A stretch of 64,000 nt of DNA from the NCBI RefSeq assembly GCF_019297855.1, contig NZ_CP079194.1, positions 1,661,501 through 1,725,500 on the forward strand, written 5' to 3'. The notes under the pieces are model-generated. The model saw only the letters and a program-made list of their open reading frames with translations, was not told the DNA's origin and searched no databases. The position numbers and the translations under genes are program-made. This document shows, in pieces, positions 17,686 through 27,773 of the stretch. Each line of letters opens with the position of its first letter. Positions within the stretch are counted from its first letter, which is position 1. The DNA comes from Gymnodinialimonas ceratoperidinii. Lineage in GTDB: Bacteria; Pseudomonadota; Alphaproteobacteria; Rhodobacterales; Rhodobacteraceae.

Positions 17686-19017
17686 CTAGCCGTTGGCCTG
17701 CATATGGTCGAGCGTTTTGCGGAAGCGGTCGACGATTTCATCGACATTCTCGCGGGTTGCGATGAACTGCGGCGCGATGATCGCGTTGTCGCCGGTGAAC
17801 TTGACCGAGAGGCCGTCCCAGAACATCCGCTTCTGCAGCTCGGTGCCGCGCATGCCCGGCCCACCCTCGGGGTGGACCTCGACGCCGGCCATCAGGCCCG
17901 CCACGCGGATGTCCTTGATCATCTCGTGATCCTTCAGGCCGTCCATCAGGGCGCTCTCGAAGTAGGGGATCAAATCCGCGGCGCGGGTGATTAGATCTTC
18001 CTCCTCGAGGATGTCCATCATCGCGTTGCCCGCGGCGCAGGCGGCGGGGTGGCCCGAGTAGGTGTAGCCATGGAAGAACTCGGTCAGGCCGCGCTTGCTG
18101 CTGCCCACGACGGTTTCGTAGATGTCATCGCGGCAGGCGACGGCGCCCATGGGGATCGAGCCGTTGGTGAGCGCCTTGGCCATCGTGATGATGTCCGGCT
18201 CCACACCGTAGCGCTGCGCGGCGAAAGCGGTGCCGAGGCGGCCGAAGCCGGTGATGACCTCGTCGAAGACCAGCAGGATACCGTAATCATCGCAGATCTT
18301 GCGCAGACGCTCGAGGTAGCCCTTGGGGGGCGGCAGCGCGCCGGTGGAGCCTGCCACGGGCTCCACGAAAACGGCCGCGATGTTGCCGCCGCCATAGGTC
18401 TGGGCCATGCGCTCGAGATCGTTGGCGAGCTCTTCGCCGTTGTGCTCGGAATGGCCGCCGGGGATGAACTTCTCGGAGGGGTCATAGGTGTGGCGCAGCA
18501 TCATCACGCCGGGCACCGTGGCGTGGAAGATGTCGCGGTTCTTGACCATGCCGGAAAGCGAGACGCCACCGATGTTCACGCCGTGATAGGCGCGCTCGCG
18601 ACTGACGAACCGGGGGCGCGTTTCGCCGCGCGCGTTCCAGTAAGCCATGACGATCTTCATCGCGGTATCGACGGATTCGGAGCCGGAGTTGGTGAAGAAG
18701 ACGTGGTTCATCTTCTCAGGCAGCATCCGGCTGATTTTCTCGGCCAGCGCGAAGGAGCCGGGGTGACCCGCCTGGAAGGGCATGACGTAAGTGTATTCCG
18801 TCATCTGCTTGGAGACCGCCTCGGCGATCTTCGGATGGCAATGCCCGGCAGGCGAGCAGAACAGGCCCGAGGAGCCGTCCAGCAGCTGGCCGCCGCGATG
18901 GTCGTAAAGATGGACGCCTTCCGCGCGCACGACGAGGCGCGGGTCTTCCTTGAAGCCACGGTTATCCGAGAACGGCATCCAGTGCGCTTCAAGCGAGTTC
19001 GTTGCATCATAGGCCAT
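17686..19017 (-). CDS. tpa: taurine:pyruvate aminotransferase (omega-aminotransferase family)
   Basis: A 443-residue class III aminotransferase. AHWMPFSDNRGFKEDPR at the N-terminus, NSGSESVDTAMK, the YHGVN motif, VFDEVITGFGRLG with the PLP-pairing Asp, and MAKALTNGSIPMGAV with the catalytic lysine are all present. It closely resembles beta-alanine:pyruvate transaminases, from which Tpa is hard to separate by sequence. The context (MocR regulator, xsc-pta, shared direct repeats upstream) supports taurine to sulfoacetaldehyde with pyruvate to alanine. The flavoprotein gene follows on the same strand. Confidence 0.8.
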   Translation of the reverse strand: MAYDATNSLEAHWMPFSDNRGFKEDPRLVVRAEGVHLYDHRGGQLLDGSSGLFCSPAGHCHPKIAEAVSKQMTEYTYVMPFQAGHPGSFALAEKISRMLPEKMNHVFFTNSGSESVDTAMKIVMAYWNARGETRPRFVSRERAYHGVNIGGVSLSGMVKNRDIFHATVPGVMMLRHTYDPSEKFIPGGHSEHNGEELANDLERMAQTYGGGNIAAVFVEPVAGSTGALPPPKGYLERLRKICDDYGILLVFDEVITGFGRLGTAFAAQRYGVEPDIITMAKALTNGSIPMGAVACRDDIYETVVGSSKRGLTEFFHGYTYSGHPAACAAGNAMMDILEEEDLITRAADLIPYFESALMDGLKDHEMIKDIRVAGLMAGVEVHPEGGPGMRGTELQKRMFWDGLSVKFTGDNAIIAPQFIATRENVDEIVDRFRKTLDHMQANG

Positions 19018-19092
19018 GGTGGACCCTCCCCAAAACCGTCCCGCGGGACATGAATACGATGCGCGAAATTCGCTCTGAACGCTACGTCAGAG

Positions 19093-19122
19093 TAGGGCCA
19101 GAAGCGACCTTGCTTAAGGCCA
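19093..19122 (-). promoter_or_regulatory. TauR-box-like direct repeat upstream of tpa
   Basis: On the minus strand TGGCCTTA (19122-19115) and TGGCCCTA (19100-19093) are 22 bases apart, two helical turns, about 75-105 bases before the tpa ATG. The pair has the same spacing as the one before xsc. Likely activator site for the MocR regulator. Confidence 0.65.
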
Positions 19123-19206
19123 CCAAGGCGCGGGACGCGGGTGTGAATCGCCAATGGACGCGAGGCCCGAGGGCTCTCGGCGCAATTGGTCAATGCTGTT
19201 AAGGGA

Positions 19207-20196
19207 TCAGGCCAGAGCCTGCGCTTGCACGGCGGTGACGGCGATGATCTGCACGATGTCATCGGCCGTGCAGCCGCGCGACAGATCGTTGGCGGGCTTC
19301 GCCAATCCTTGCAGGACCGGGCCGATCGCCGTGACCCCGCCCATGCGCTGCGCAATCTTGTAGCCAATGTTGCCGGCATCGAGGTTGGGGAAAATCAGCA
19401 CGTTGGCGTGGCCCGCAACCGTGGATCCTTCGGCCTTCGAGGCGCCAACCGATGGCACCACGGCGGCGTCGAATTGCAATTCCCCGTCGATGGCGAGATC
19501 GGGGGCTGCCTCTTGCACCAGTCGCGTCGCCTCCGCCACCTTGTCCACCGCGGGATGCTTGGCGCTGCCCTTCGTCGAAAATGACAGCATGGCGACCTTC
19601 GGGTCCACGTCGAGCAGCGTTTTCGCCGATGCCGCAGCCTGTTGTGCGATGGCGGCAAGCTCTTCCGAGGTCGGGTCGATCACGAGGCCGCAGTCCGAGA
19701 AAATCATCCCACGCGCGCCCATGGCGTGGGCCTCGGGCAGGGCCATGAGGAAGAAGCTGGACACCAGAGCCGCGCCCTTCGCCTTGCCGATGACCTGAAG
19801 CGCCGCGCGCACCGTGTCCGAGGTCGTGTGAACCGCCCCGCCAACGGTGCCGTCCGCCAAGCCTTCACGGACCATCATTGCCGCGAAAACAAGGGGTTGC
19901 GCCACGAAGCGTGCGGCCTGCTCTTCGCTCACGCCCTTATGGGCGCGCAAGGCGTGAAAGGCCGTCACGAAAGCTGCGAAATGATCCGAGGTCTCGGGGT
20001 CCTGAACCTCGATATCCGGTCCCATCCTGCCCGCCAGATCGGCAGGCCCGACGAGGGTGATCCGGGCCAGGCCCCGGTCTGCGGCGACCCGCGCGGCCTC
20101 TTGCACGCGCGGATCACTGCCTTCGCTCAGCACGATGTGCTTCTTGTCTGCCGCCGCGCGGGCGGCAATGGCGGCCAGGGGATCACTCGCCACCAT
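19207..20196 (-). CDS. pta: phosphate acetyltransferase
   Basis: A 329-residue phosphotransacetylase of the short form. LSEGSDPRVQEAA opens the fold, LADGTVGGAVHTTSDTVRAALQVIG and the C-terminal FPNLDAGNIGYKIAQRMGG motif are diagnostic. It converts the acetyl phosphate made by Xsc to acetyl-CoA. The ATG at 20196 is preferred over a TTG six bases earlier. It follows the xsc stop by seven bases, so the two are co-transcribed, the common xsc-pta arrangement in alphaproteobacteria. Confidence 0.92.
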   Translation of the reverse strand: MVASDPLAAIAARAAADKKHIVLSEGSDPRVQEAARVAADRGLARITLVGPADLAGRMGPDIEVQDPETSDHFAAFVTAFHALRAHKGVSEEQAARFVAQPLVFAAMMVREGLADGTVGGAVHTTSDTVRAALQVIGKAKGAALVSSFFLMALPEAHAMGARGMIFSDCGLVIDPTSEELAAIAQQAAASAKTLLDVDPKVAMLSFSTKGSAKHPAVDKVAEATRLVQEAAPDLAIDGELQFDAAVVPSVGASKAEGSTVAGHANVLIFPNLDAGNIGYKIAQRMGGVTAIGPVLQGLAKPANDLSRGCTADDIVQIIAVTAVQAQALA

Positions 20197-20203
20197 GGCC
20201 AAT

Positions 20204-21985
20204 TCAGCCGACGTTCTGAGGACGCATATCGTCCTTGGAGATGCCCGCGACCTTGACCGGCTTCTTCATTGCGTCGCGACGGAAGGGATCGCCCAGTTCC
20301 TGGTTGATCATCGCCTCGATCAGCGTGGTCACGCCGTTCTCCATCTGGTCCTTGATCGCCTGGTCCAATGCATCCGTCAGCTCTTCCTGCGTGCGCGCAA
20401 CGACGCCCTTCAGGCCGCAGGCCTTGGCGATGCCGGCGTAGGAGACATCCTCGTCCAGCTCGGTGCCCACGAAGTTGTCGTCGAACCAAAGCGTGGAGTT
20501 CCGCTTCTCCGCGCCCCACTGGTAGTTGCGGAAGACGATCTGCGTGATCGCGGGCCATTCACCGCGGCCGATCGCGGTCAGCTCGTTGACCGAGATGCCG
20601 AAGGCGCCGTCACCGGCGAAGCCCACGACGGGTGTGTCAGGCTGGCCGATCTTGGCGCCCACGATGGACGGCAGGCCGTAGCCGCAGGGCCCGAAAAGAC
20701 CCGGTGCCAGGTACTTGCGGCTGTCATCGAAGGACGGATAGGCGTTGCCGATGGCGCAATTGTTGCCGATGTCCGACGAGATGATCGCGTTGGTCGGAAG
20801 CGCGGCCTGAATGGCACGCCACGCCATGCGGGGCGACATCCAGTCGGGCTTGGCCTTGCGCGCACGCACGTTCCAATCGGTGCCGGGATCGTCCTGCTCC
20901 TCATTCATCGAGGTCAGCTCCTGCGCCCAGGAAGACTTGGTCTGTGCAATCGTTGCCTTGCGCGCCTCACGGTCGGTGTCGCCCGCGCTGTCAGCGAGTT
21001 TCTCGGTGATGCCGCGCGCAACCTTCGCCGCGTCGCCCACGATGCCCACGGTGACCTTCTTGGTCAGACCGATGCGGTCGGGGTTCAGGTCGACTTGGAT
21101 GATCTTCGCCTCGGTCGGCCAGTAATCGATGCCGTAGCCGGGCAGGGTGGAGAAGGGGTTGAGCCGTGTGCCGAGGCAGAGCACGACGTCGGCCTTGGAG
21201 ATCAGCTCCATCCCCGCTTTCGACCCGTTATAGCCAAGCGGGCCGGCGTAGAGCGGGTGGTTGCCGGGGAAGGCGTCGTTGTGCTGGTAGCCCACGCAGA
21301 CCGGCGCATCGAGACGCTCGGCCAGCACGCGGGAGGCTTCGATGCCGCCTGCCGACAGGATCGCGCCAGCGCCGTTGAGGATCACGGGGAACTTGGCGTT
21401 TGAGAGCAGCTCGGCTGCCTTTTCCACCGCCTCGTCGCCGCCCTGGGGCAGTTCGAAGTCAACGATCGTGGGCAGATCGATGTCGATGACTTGGGTCCAG
21501 AAGTCGCGCGGAATGTTGATCTGCGCCGGTGCGGAGGCGCGCTTCGCCTGCATGATCACGCGGTTCAGCGTCTCGGCGATGCGGGACGGATCGCGGACTT
21601 CTTCCTGATACGCCACGCAGTCGGCGAAGAGGTTCATCTGCTCCATTTCCTGGAAACCGCCCTGGCCGATGGTCTTGTTGGCCGCTTGCGGCGTGACCAG
21701 CAGGATCGGGGTGTGGTTCCAGTAGGCGGTCTTCACGGCGGTCACGAAGTTGGTGATGCCGGGACCGTTCTGCGCGATCATCATCGACATCTTGCCGGTC
21801 GCGCGCGTGTAGCCGTCGGCCATCATGCCGCCAGAGGTCTCGTGGGCGCAGTCCCAGAAGGTGATGCCGGCATCCGGGAAGATGTCGGAGATGGGCATCA
21901 TGGCGGAGCCGATGATGCCGAAGGCGTTGTCGATGCCATGCATCTGGAGCGTTTTGACGAAGGCTTCTTCGGTGGTCATTTTCAT
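20204..21985 (-). CDS. xsc: sulfoacetaldehyde acetyltransferase
   Basis: A 593-residue thiamine-diphosphate enzyme starting MKMTTEEAFVKTLQMHG, the usual Xsc N-terminus. The catalytic Glu region (HETSGGMMADGYTRATGK), NGPGITNFVTAV, and the ThDP/Mg motif (VGFAGDGAFGISVNEL) are visible, as is the QYNDAFPGN-like loop (YQHNDAFPGNHPL). It splits sulfoacetaldehyde with phosphate into sulfite and acetyl phosphate. GGGAG lies upstream of the ATG. It heads the xsc-pta unit, with 22-base-spaced TauR-like boxes in its promoter region. No sulfite exporter or dehydrogenase gene is present in the window. Confidence 0.95.
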   Translation of the reverse strand: MKMTTEEAFVKTLQMHGIDNAFGIIGSAMMPISDIFPDAGITFWDCAHETSGGMMADGYTRATGKMSMMIAQNGPGITNFVTAVKTAYWNHTPILLVTPQAANKTIGQGGFQEMEQMNLFADCVAYQEEVRDPSRIAETLNRVIMQAKRASAPAQINIPRDFWTQVIDIDLPTIVDFELPQGGDEAVEKAAELLSNAKFPVILNGAGAILSAGGIEASRVLAERLDAPVCVGYQHNDAFPGNHPLYAGPLGYNGSKAGMELISKADVVLCLGTRLNPFSTLPGYGIDYWPTEAKIIQVDLNPDRIGLTKKVTVGIVGDAAKVARGITEKLADSAGDTDREARKATIAQTKSSWAQELTSMNEEQDDPGTDWNVRARKAKPDWMSPRMAWRAIQAALPTNAIISSDIGNNCAIGNAYPSFDDSRKYLAPGLFGPCGYGLPSIVGAKIGQPDTPVVGFAGDGAFGISVNELTAIGRGEWPAITQIVFRNYQWGAEKRNSTLWFDDNFVGTELDEDVSYAGIAKACGLKGVVARTQEELTDALDQAIKDQMENGVTTLIEAMINQELGDPFRRDAMKKPVKVAGISKDDMRPQNVG

Positions 21986-22061
21986 GGCGAATCTCCCAAG
22001 AGCGGACTCCCCCGTGGGTCCGCGATTGCGTCCTTAATGAGCCTAGCAGTCTCAAAATCGG

Positions 22062-22091
22062 TAGGGCCAATTTCCCTGACGGGTAGAGCCA
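22062..22091 (-). promoter_or_regulatory. TauR-box-like direct repeat upstream of xsc
   Basis: On the minus strand TGGCTCTA (22091-22084) and TGGCCCTA (22069-22062) are 22 bases apart, about 77-106 bases before the xsc ATG. Spacing and distance to the start match the tpa pair almost exactly, which strongly suggests one regulator for both. Confidence 0.65.
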
Positions 22092-22204
22092 CAGGCTAAA
22101 TCACAAGGTGCCAGAGGTGGCTTCCGGCTGTGACCGATTCCGCGAAGGCAGGCGCTTCGATGCAAGGGAATAGGGGCTCAGGCGGGGACGTTCAAAGGAA
22201 AACG

Positions 22205-22726
22205 CTAAAAGAGCTCGACGTCCGGACAAGACATGCGAGGCGCAACACGCCTCTCCACCGGGGCAGTTTGCATCAGTCGGATGGAAATCTCACCCGTGTA
22301 AGGGCAGAAACGCACGCGCCTGCCACGCGACCCTCCCAGATCCGTGCCGCGCAGAGAGAAGCCTTCTGTCTCAACGAACGCAGTCGCGAAGGCGCAATTG
22401 GCCTCACCCACGCCCGTTCCCATGCGCAGCAGGTCGGCGCCGCCAAAGAGCCAGACTTCCAAACGATCTCTGGCCGCGCCCTTGCGCAGCAGTGCATTGA
22501 TCAACTCCTCCATACTGCGCGCACCGTAGCGAATGCTGTTGCTCTTTCGTGGATCGTCGCCCGGCAACAGGAAATGGTTCATGCCGCCCAGTCGCAACAC
22601 CGGATCACGCATGCAGGCAGAGATACAGGAGCCAAGTATCGTGGTGAGAATCTGGCTCGGCGCAGCTGTCGCCACGACCTGACCCTGTAGAACGTGGACC
22701 ACTCGGGGGTCGGAGACATTGATCAT
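22205..22726 (-). CDS. cheD: chemoreceptor glutamine deamidase CheD
   Basis: A 173-residue CheD. The catalytic Cys is in LGSCISACM and the His in GGMNHFLLP; the GGADLL and GEANCAF motifs follow. CheD deamidates receptor glutamines and tunes their methylation. It is divergent from the chemotaxis operon across about 500 bases. The C-terminal 15 residues are variable. No receptor gene adjoins it. Confidence 0.9.
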   Translation of the reverse strand: MINVSDPRVVHVLQGQVVATAAPSQILTTILGSCISACMRDPVLRLGGMNHFLLPGDDPRKSNSIRYGARSMEELINALLRKGAARDRLEVWLFGGADLLRMGTGVGEANCAFATAFVETEGFSLRGTDLGGSRGRRVRFCPYTGEISIRLMQTAPVERRVAPRMSCPDVELF

Positions 22727-23225
22727 CCTTCAACCCTCCTCTCGGACCGAGGGGTTTCAAAATCGGCATGCCTTAGTATTGCTGTCACTGCTAAAGCGCC
22801 GAATGCCGGCGAACTCCACTTGGATTGCGCAATGACACGGCTACCCGTGCCGCGCGCTGTACCAGATCCGCGACCTTTGCAAGGAACCCGCGCCACCGGG
22901 TCATCCCCACAAACCTTGTTGCGCCGTTGATGAGCCGACTCCGAGAACACCTGATCTTACCCCGTGACGTTTCCTGCGCCCTCCGGCGTGAACGCAGGGC
23001 GTGTCCCTCAACGTAACGGGCAAATCGTTAAGGAAGTCTGTGGAGCGGTTGGAAATTTGCGACCGGGCGGAGGTATCTCAACTTCCTCGCGAATTTCTCC
23101 GCCGCGTTAACGTAGCTTTCATAGTGGGGCCGCTACCCCTGTCTCGCATCACGCTAGGATGACACGGCATTTCCGTCTGCAACCTCTCCGGTAAAGACGT
23201 GCGTCGTGCGGCACAAAGGATCGAG
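22727..23225. promoter_or_regulatory. divergent control region of the chemotaxis cluster
   Basis: About 500 bases between cheD and the STAS gene, with no convincing coding frame. It must hold promoters for both directions. Isolated TTAA elements (near 23028 and 23106) could be half-sites of a CtrA-type site, but no full TTAA-N7-TTAA was found. No terminator. Confidence 0.4.
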
Positions 23226-23519
23226 ATGATGGCGGCGACGTACAAGCTGGAGGGGCACCTGGATAGCAGCGCGGCACCTCGCATTGCACAAGAATTGCTG
23301 ACCCATCGCGGTGCGCCGATCCTCATCGATGGAGGCGCTGTCGCCTCCGCCGGTACGCTTCTTCTCCAAGTGCTCATATCGGCCAAGTTGCAATGGGACG
23401 AGGATGAGCAGAGCTTTCAGACCGCACCGATCAGCGACGCCATGGCCACGGCAGCGAAGGGACTGGGGATCCCTCTAGCCTCCTTCGGCGCAGCGTCGGA
23501 TGGGGAGGCCACCGCATGA
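23226..23519 (+). CDS. STAS-domain protein at head of the che operon
   Basis: A 97-residue single STAS-like domain (YKLEGHLDSSAAPRIAQELLTHRGAPILIDGGAVASAGTLLLQVL). The position usually held by the phospho-accepting Ser is in the VASAGTLLL segment. AAAGGA at 23215-23220 serves ATG 23226 or ATG 23229. Its stop overlaps the cheY start (ATGA), so it is co-translated with the chemotaxis genes. Similar small STAS proteins occur in some alphaproteobacterial che clusters; its role there is not settled. It could gate assembly or signalling through a kinase or phosphatase partner. Confidence 0.75.
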   Translation: MMAATYKLEGHLDSSAAPRIAQELLTHRGAPILIDGGAVASAGTLLLQVLISAKLQWDEDEQSFQTAPISDAMATAAKGLGIPLASFGAASDGEATA

Positions 23520-23896
23520 GCCTTTCGATCCTCGCCATCGACGACTCCCGAACCATGCGCAGCTTGTTGAGTTCGGCTTTGGGCAGGGTCGGCTACACCG
23601 TCGATCTCGCCGAAGATGGCAATGACGGGCTGGACCGTTTTGAAAACAGCGATCCCGACGTCGTCATCACCGACATCAACATGCCTAATCTCGACGGTTT
23701 CGGATTTATCGAAGCCGCGCGAAAAATGACGCGCGACCGTGTCGTGCCGATCCTTGTCCTGACGACTGAATCCGCTCCCGAATTACGTGCGCGAGCGCGA
23801 TCTGCGGGCGCGACCGGCTGGATCGTGAAACCTTTCGACGATGAGAAGTTGGTGTGGGCGATCGAACGCGTTGCAGACACGAAAGGACGAGCATGA
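23516..23896 (+). CDS. cheY: chemotaxis response regulator CheY (first copy)
   Basis: A 126-residue single receiver domain. The acidic pair is in ILAIDDSRTMR, the phospho-acceptor in VVITDINMPNLDG (about Asp54), the Thr in VLTTES and the conserved lysine in GWIVKPFDD. All active-site residues are present. It overlaps its neighbours by four bases on both sides (ATGA junctions). A second CheY lies at the end of the operon, as in Rhodobacter cheOp1. Confidence 0.93.
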   Translation: MSLSILAIDDSRTMRSLLSSALGRVGYTVDLAEDGNDGLDRFENSDPDVVITDINMPNLDGFGFIEAARKMTRDRVVPILVLTTESAPELRARARSAGATGWIVKPFDDEKLVWAIERVADTKGRA

Positions 23897-26055
23897 CGGT
23901 CGGAGCTACCGACGAATTCCGCGCCTCGTTCTTCGAAGAATGCGAGGAATTGCTGGAGGCCATGCACGATGGCTTCGGGGTGATGATCGACGGAAACGAT
24001 GATGCGGAAACAATCCATGTCATTTTTCGCGCGGTGCATTCGATCAAGGGCGGCGCCGGCGCGTTCGGTCTGGATGCGCTCGTCTCATTCGCGCATCATT
24101 TCGAAACGGCACTGGACCGTGTCCGGTCAGGTCTGCTCGAGGCCACGGATCCGCTGTTGGACCTCTGCCAGCGTTGTGGCGATCACCTCTCCGACCTGGT
24201 GACGAGCGCCCGCACCGGAAGCGATATGGGCGCGAGTGACGGGAAGGCCCTCACGGAGCAGCTGGACGAGATCATCGGACAACAAACACCCGCTAGCGGC
24301 GAAGATGACGACACTGATGATTTCGAGCCTCTGACGCTGGATGTCGGGTGCCTCGGACCACTGCCGGTCTCAGGTTCGCCAGGCGATGCGACCTCGAACA
24401 CCGGCTTCCGCATAGATTTCGCGCCCGAGCCGGAGCTGTTTACCAGCGGCAACGAACCAGCCCACCTTTTCCGAGCCCTGGACCGTCTCGGAACGGCAGA
24501 CGTACGCGCCAATCTCGACGAGGTTCCGGTCCTCTCGCGCCTGGATCCGACGGCCTCGAGCATCAATTGGACCATTGGCCTAACGACAGACACCTCCGAG
24601 GACGTGGTGCAGGATGTCTTTGATTTCGTGTCCGACTGCGCCCGTCTCACCATCTCGCCATTCGAACGTGAAGCGAGGGACGAAAGGGCTCTACCGATCA
24701 AGGGGAATGTGCCGGATAGCTCCGCGACCCATGACGCTAGCGACGCGGATAGATTGCGGCAAGATAAGCCGCCTGCGGGCGAACCTTCAGCCACGACACC
24801 AGTCCCGAAGGGAGCGCCTCCACCGCAAACGATCCGGGTGGACTTCGAGCGTGTCGACAAGCTGATCAACCTCGTGGGGGAACTCGTGATCAAGGAGGCG
24901 ATGCTCTCCCAAGCCGTCGGCACACTGGACCTCGCGACCGGTGATGACGTCCTGCAGGAAATCGAAGGTCTCAAACAGCTCGCCGGTGAGATCCAGGAAG
25001 GAGTGATGGCAATCCGCGCGCAGCCCGTTAAACCTCTGTTTCAACGCATGGCCAGAACCATCCGCGATGCCAGCACCACGACCGGCAAGCGGGTGCGCCT
25101 CATCATGAAGGGGGAAGGGGCAGAGGTCGACAAGACCGTATTGGAGCGTCTCGTCGATCCGCTCAATCATATGGTGCGCAACGCGGTGGATCACGGGCTG
25201 GAATCGGTCGAAGACCGGCTTGCAGCAGGCAAGCCCGCGGAAGGAACGTTGACCCTTTCCGCAGCCCACCGTTCCGGTCGCGTGATCATCGAGATTTCCG
25301 ATGACGGGGGAGGCATTGATCGAAAGAAGGTGCGACAGATCGCTGAAGAACGCGGCCTGGTGTCACTGAGTGCTTCACTGACCCCACCGGAAATTGATGC
25401 TCTGCTTTTCATGCCGGGCTTCTCGCTCAAGGACGAAGTGTCGGAGCTATCAGGGCGTGGTGTTGGGCTCGATGTCGTCCGCAGTGAGATTTCGTCACTC
25501 GGCGGTCGGCTGGCGATATCATCCGAACTCGGCAAAGGGACGGTGTTCTCAATCAGTCTGCCCCTTACGCTTGCGGTCTTGGAAGGCATGGTGGTGGAGG
25601 TCGCGGGACAGACGATGGTCGTTCCGATCACGGCCATACAAGAGACCCTGCACTCGAGTGCGACGCTCATCCACACGATCGGATCAGGTAGCCGGGTGTT
25701 GTCGATCCGGGACCGGTTGGTTCCCCTGGCGGACCTCGGCGCCATGTTCGGTTTTCGGGGGGCGCCGACCGATCTCGAGAACCATGTCCTTCTGGTGATC
25801 GAGACCGAGACTGGGCGTCGCTGCGCTCTCGTCGTCGATCGGCTGCAGGACCAGCGACAAGTCGTGATCAAGAGCCTCGAGACGAATTACGCTCCCGTGC
25901 CCGGCGCCGCCGCGGCGACGATCCTCGGTGATGGACGAATAGCCCTGATCGTCGACCCTGAAGGTATCGCGGGCGGGATCGCCCCTGCGCCGTCAAGTCT
26001 CACCTCCTCCGCTCCATCTGACCACGCTGAAAGAGAGTTTTATGACGCAAGTTGA
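23893..26055 (+). CDS. cheA: chemotaxis histidine kinase CheA
   Basis: A 720-residue CheA with all five regions. P1/HPt has phospho-accepting His49 in [17 protein letters not shown]2-like domain (about residues 180-260, ending [14 protein letters not shown]) follows, then an acidic linker, P3 dimerisation helices ([22 protein letters not shown] region), the P4 ATPase ([30 protein letters not shown]), and the P5 CheW-like domain to the end. The start at 23893 overlaps the cheY stop; the open frame extends further upstream but inside cheY. Confidence 0.95.
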   Translation: MTVGATDEFRASFFEECEELLEAMHDGFGVMIDGNDDAETIHVIFRAVHSIKGGAGAFGLDALVSFAHHFETALDRVRSGLLEATDPLLDLCQRCGDHLSDLVTSARTGSDMGASDGKALTEQLDEIIGQQTPASGEDDDTDDFEPLTLDVGCLGPLPVSGSPGDATSNTGFRIDFAPEPELFTSGNEPAHLFRALDRLGTADVRANLDEVPVLSRLDPTASSINWTIGLTTDTSEDVVQDVFDFVSDCARLTISPFEREARDERALPIKGNVPDSSATHDASDADRLRQDKPPAGEPSATTPVPKGAPPPQTIRVDFERVDKLINLVGELVIKEAMLSQAVGTLDLATGDDVLQEIEGLKQLAGEIQEGVMAIRAQPVKPLFQRMARTIRDASTTTGKRVRLIMKGEGAEVDKTVLERLVDPLNHMVRNAVDHGLESVEDRLAAGKPAEGTLTLSAAHRSGRVIIEISDDGGGIDRKKVRQIAEERGLVSLSASLTPPEIDALLFMPGFSLKDEVSELSGRGVGLDVVRSEISSLGGRLAISSELGKGTVFSISLPLTLAVLEGMVVEVAGQTMVVPITAIQETLHSSATLIHTIGSGSRVLSIRDRLVPLADLGAMFGFRGAPTDLENHVLLVIETETGRRCALVVDRLQDQRQVVIKSLETNYAPVPGAAAATILGDGRIALIVDPEGIAGGIAPAPSSLTSSAPSDHAEREFYDAS

Positions 26056-26527
26056 CGCCCCCGAAAAGCCGTCCAGACCTGCGGACGCCCTCAGCACGGA
26101 AGTTGTTGCCTTCCGGGTGGCGGGTCAGGACTTCTGCTTCGATATCATGTCGGTGCGAGAGATCCGCGGCTGGACGGAAACAACGACACTTCCCCATGCG
26201 CAGAGCTACGTGAAGGGGGTCATCAATCTGCGCGGTTCAGTGGTGCCGGTGGTCGATCTAGCCGACAGGCTGGGGTTTGGTCCGACCGAGCCGAGCGCGC
26301 GTCACGTCATCATAATCACGGTGGTAGCGGGGCAAACGATCGGACTTCTGGCCGACGTCGTGTCAGACATTCTCGCGGTGCCGGATAGCGCCATGCATTC
26401 CGTGCCCGAGATGGTGTCAGATCAGGTCAAGGCGTTCATTTCCGGCGTTGTACTGGTGGATGATCGGATGATCCGGCGCCTCGATCTTCACCGCGTCTTG
26501 CCCTCCGACGGGCAGCACGCCGCATGA
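26042..26527 (+). CDS. cheW: chemotaxis coupling protein CheW
   Basis: A 161-residue Che[49 protein letters not shown] and the C-terminal [17 protein letters not shown] are the family's pattern. It links receptors to CheA. It overlaps the cheA end by 14 bases and the cheR start by four. The first 15 residues are a variable tail. Confidence 0.95.
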   Translation: MTQVDAPEKPSRPADALSTEVVAFRVAGQDFCFDIMSVREIRGWTETTTLPHAQSYVKGVINLRGSVVPVVDLADRLGFGPTEPSARHVIIITVVAGQTIGLLADVVSDILAVPDSAMHSVPEMVSDQVKAFISGVVLVDDRMIRRLDLHRVLPSDGQHAA

Positions 26528-27390
26528 CACTTCTGCAACCGGAAGCGGACAGGCGTCAGAACGAGATCAGCGATCTCGCCTTCTCGTATCTTGCAACGGC
26601 ATTGCAGGAGGAGACGGGGATTGTCCTCACGGCGGTGAAGCGAGAATTGGTCGTTTCGCGGTTGTCGCGACGTTTGCGAGCGCTCGATCTGCCTGATTTC
26701 GATGCTTATTGTGACCTTCTGGCAGGCCCGGACGGCGCGGTTGAGCTCAATGAGATGCTGCTTTTGTTGACAACCAATGTCACCCGCTTCTTCAGGGAAC
26801 CTCACCATCTTGAGAGACTGCGGCAGGATATCCTTCCGGATCTCATCAATAAAGCGCGTGCGGGAGAGAGAGTGCGCATCTGGTCTGCAGGATGCTCTTC
26901 CGGCGAAGAGGCCTATTCCCTCGCCATGATCCTCCTCGACCTCTGTCCAGAGGCCAGGTCGATGGACATCCGCATTCTGGCGACCGACATCGATAGGAAT
27001 GTCATAGAGGCTGCCAAGCGCGGTCTGTACCGCTTCGATGAACACGAGTTGCTGGCAGATCCTCTGATCCAAAAGTACACGACACCGACGGAAGCCGGCG
27101 CGTTCCAGGTCAATCCTGACGTGAAGTCCATCGTGAAATTCGCCTGTTTGAACCTGCAAAAACCCTGGCCGATGAATGGAAAGTTCGACGTTATCTTCTG
27201 TCGCAACGTGGTGATCTACTTCGCGGCGCAAACGCAGCAGCACCTCTGGCCTCGGTTCGCGAACGCGCTGCATGAGGGCGGGCACCTCATGATCGGACAT
27301 TCCGAGCGGATCACAGGCGCGGCGTGCGCGTACTTCAAGCCGGTCGGAACCACGCATTATCAGCTAGTCAGCCGAGGGAACGCGCCATGA
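26524..27390 (+). CDS. cheR: chemotaxis protein methyltransferase CheR
   Basis: A 288-residue CheR. The N-terminal helical domain ([22 protein letters not shown]) is followed by the SAM-binding domain with [20 protein letters not shown] and [12 protein letters not shown]. It methylates receptor glutamates. No cheB methylesterase is in this cluster, so demethylation must be supplied from elsewhere. ATGA overlaps with both neighbours. Confidence 0.95.
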   Translation: MTLLQPEADRRQNEISDLAFSYLATALQEETGIVLTAVKRELVVSRLSRRLRALDLPDFDAYCDLLAGPDGAVELNEMLLLLTTNVTRFFREPHHLERLRQDILPDLINKARAGERVRIWSAGCSSGEEAYSLAMILLDLCPEARSMDIRILATDIDRNVIEAAKRGLYRFDEHELLADPLIQKYTTPTEAGAFQVNPDVKSIVKFACLNLQKPWPMNGKFDVIFCRNVVIYFAAQTQQHLWPRFANALHEGGHLMIGHSERITGAACAYFKPVGTTHYQLVSRGNAP

Positions 27391-27773
27391 GCACGAAAGA
27401 CATGCTTCGGGTTCTCGTGGTCGACGATATGTCGACCAGCAGGGGGCTCATTATTCAAGCGCTGGAGTGGATGGGAATCGCTTCCATTGACCATTGTGGC
27501 GATGGGCAAGAGGCGTTGCAGAAGCTCTCCGTCTCCCCGGTGCATATGGTCATCTCTGACTACAACATGCCCGGCATGGACGGTCTGCACCTCCTGCACT
27601 CCCTGCGCAGCAACCAAAGGACGGAAAAGACAGGGTTTATCCTGATAACCGGGACGACCGACAATGCGATTATCGACAAAGGTAAGCAGTTGGGAATGAA
27701 CAATTTCCTGAAGAAGCCTTTCTCTCCGACGGCACTCAAGGCCTGCATTGAACGTGTCGTGGGGCCTCTATGA
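27387..27773 (+). CDS. chemotaxis response regulator CheY (second copy)
   Basis: A 128-residue receiver domain: LVVDDMSTSRG, acceptor Asp in MVISDYNMPGMDG, Thr in ILITGTTD and Lys in NFLKKPFSP. The sequence differs markedly from the first CheY of the operon, so the two probably have different partners or rates. The start at 27387 (MSTKDM) gives the ATGA overlap with cheR; the last residues overlap the next start. Confidence 0.92.
   Translation: MSTKDMLRVLVVDDMSTSRGLIIQALEWMGIASIDHCGDGQEALQKLSVSPVHMVISDYNMPGMDGLHLLHSLRSNQRTEKTGFILITGTTDNAIIDKGKQLGMNNFLKKPFSPTALKACIERVVGPL

Noticed and set aside
23026..23110. CtrA binding sites before the chemotaxis operon
   Set aside because: Only isolated TTAA elements, without the TTAA-N7-TTAA arrangement.
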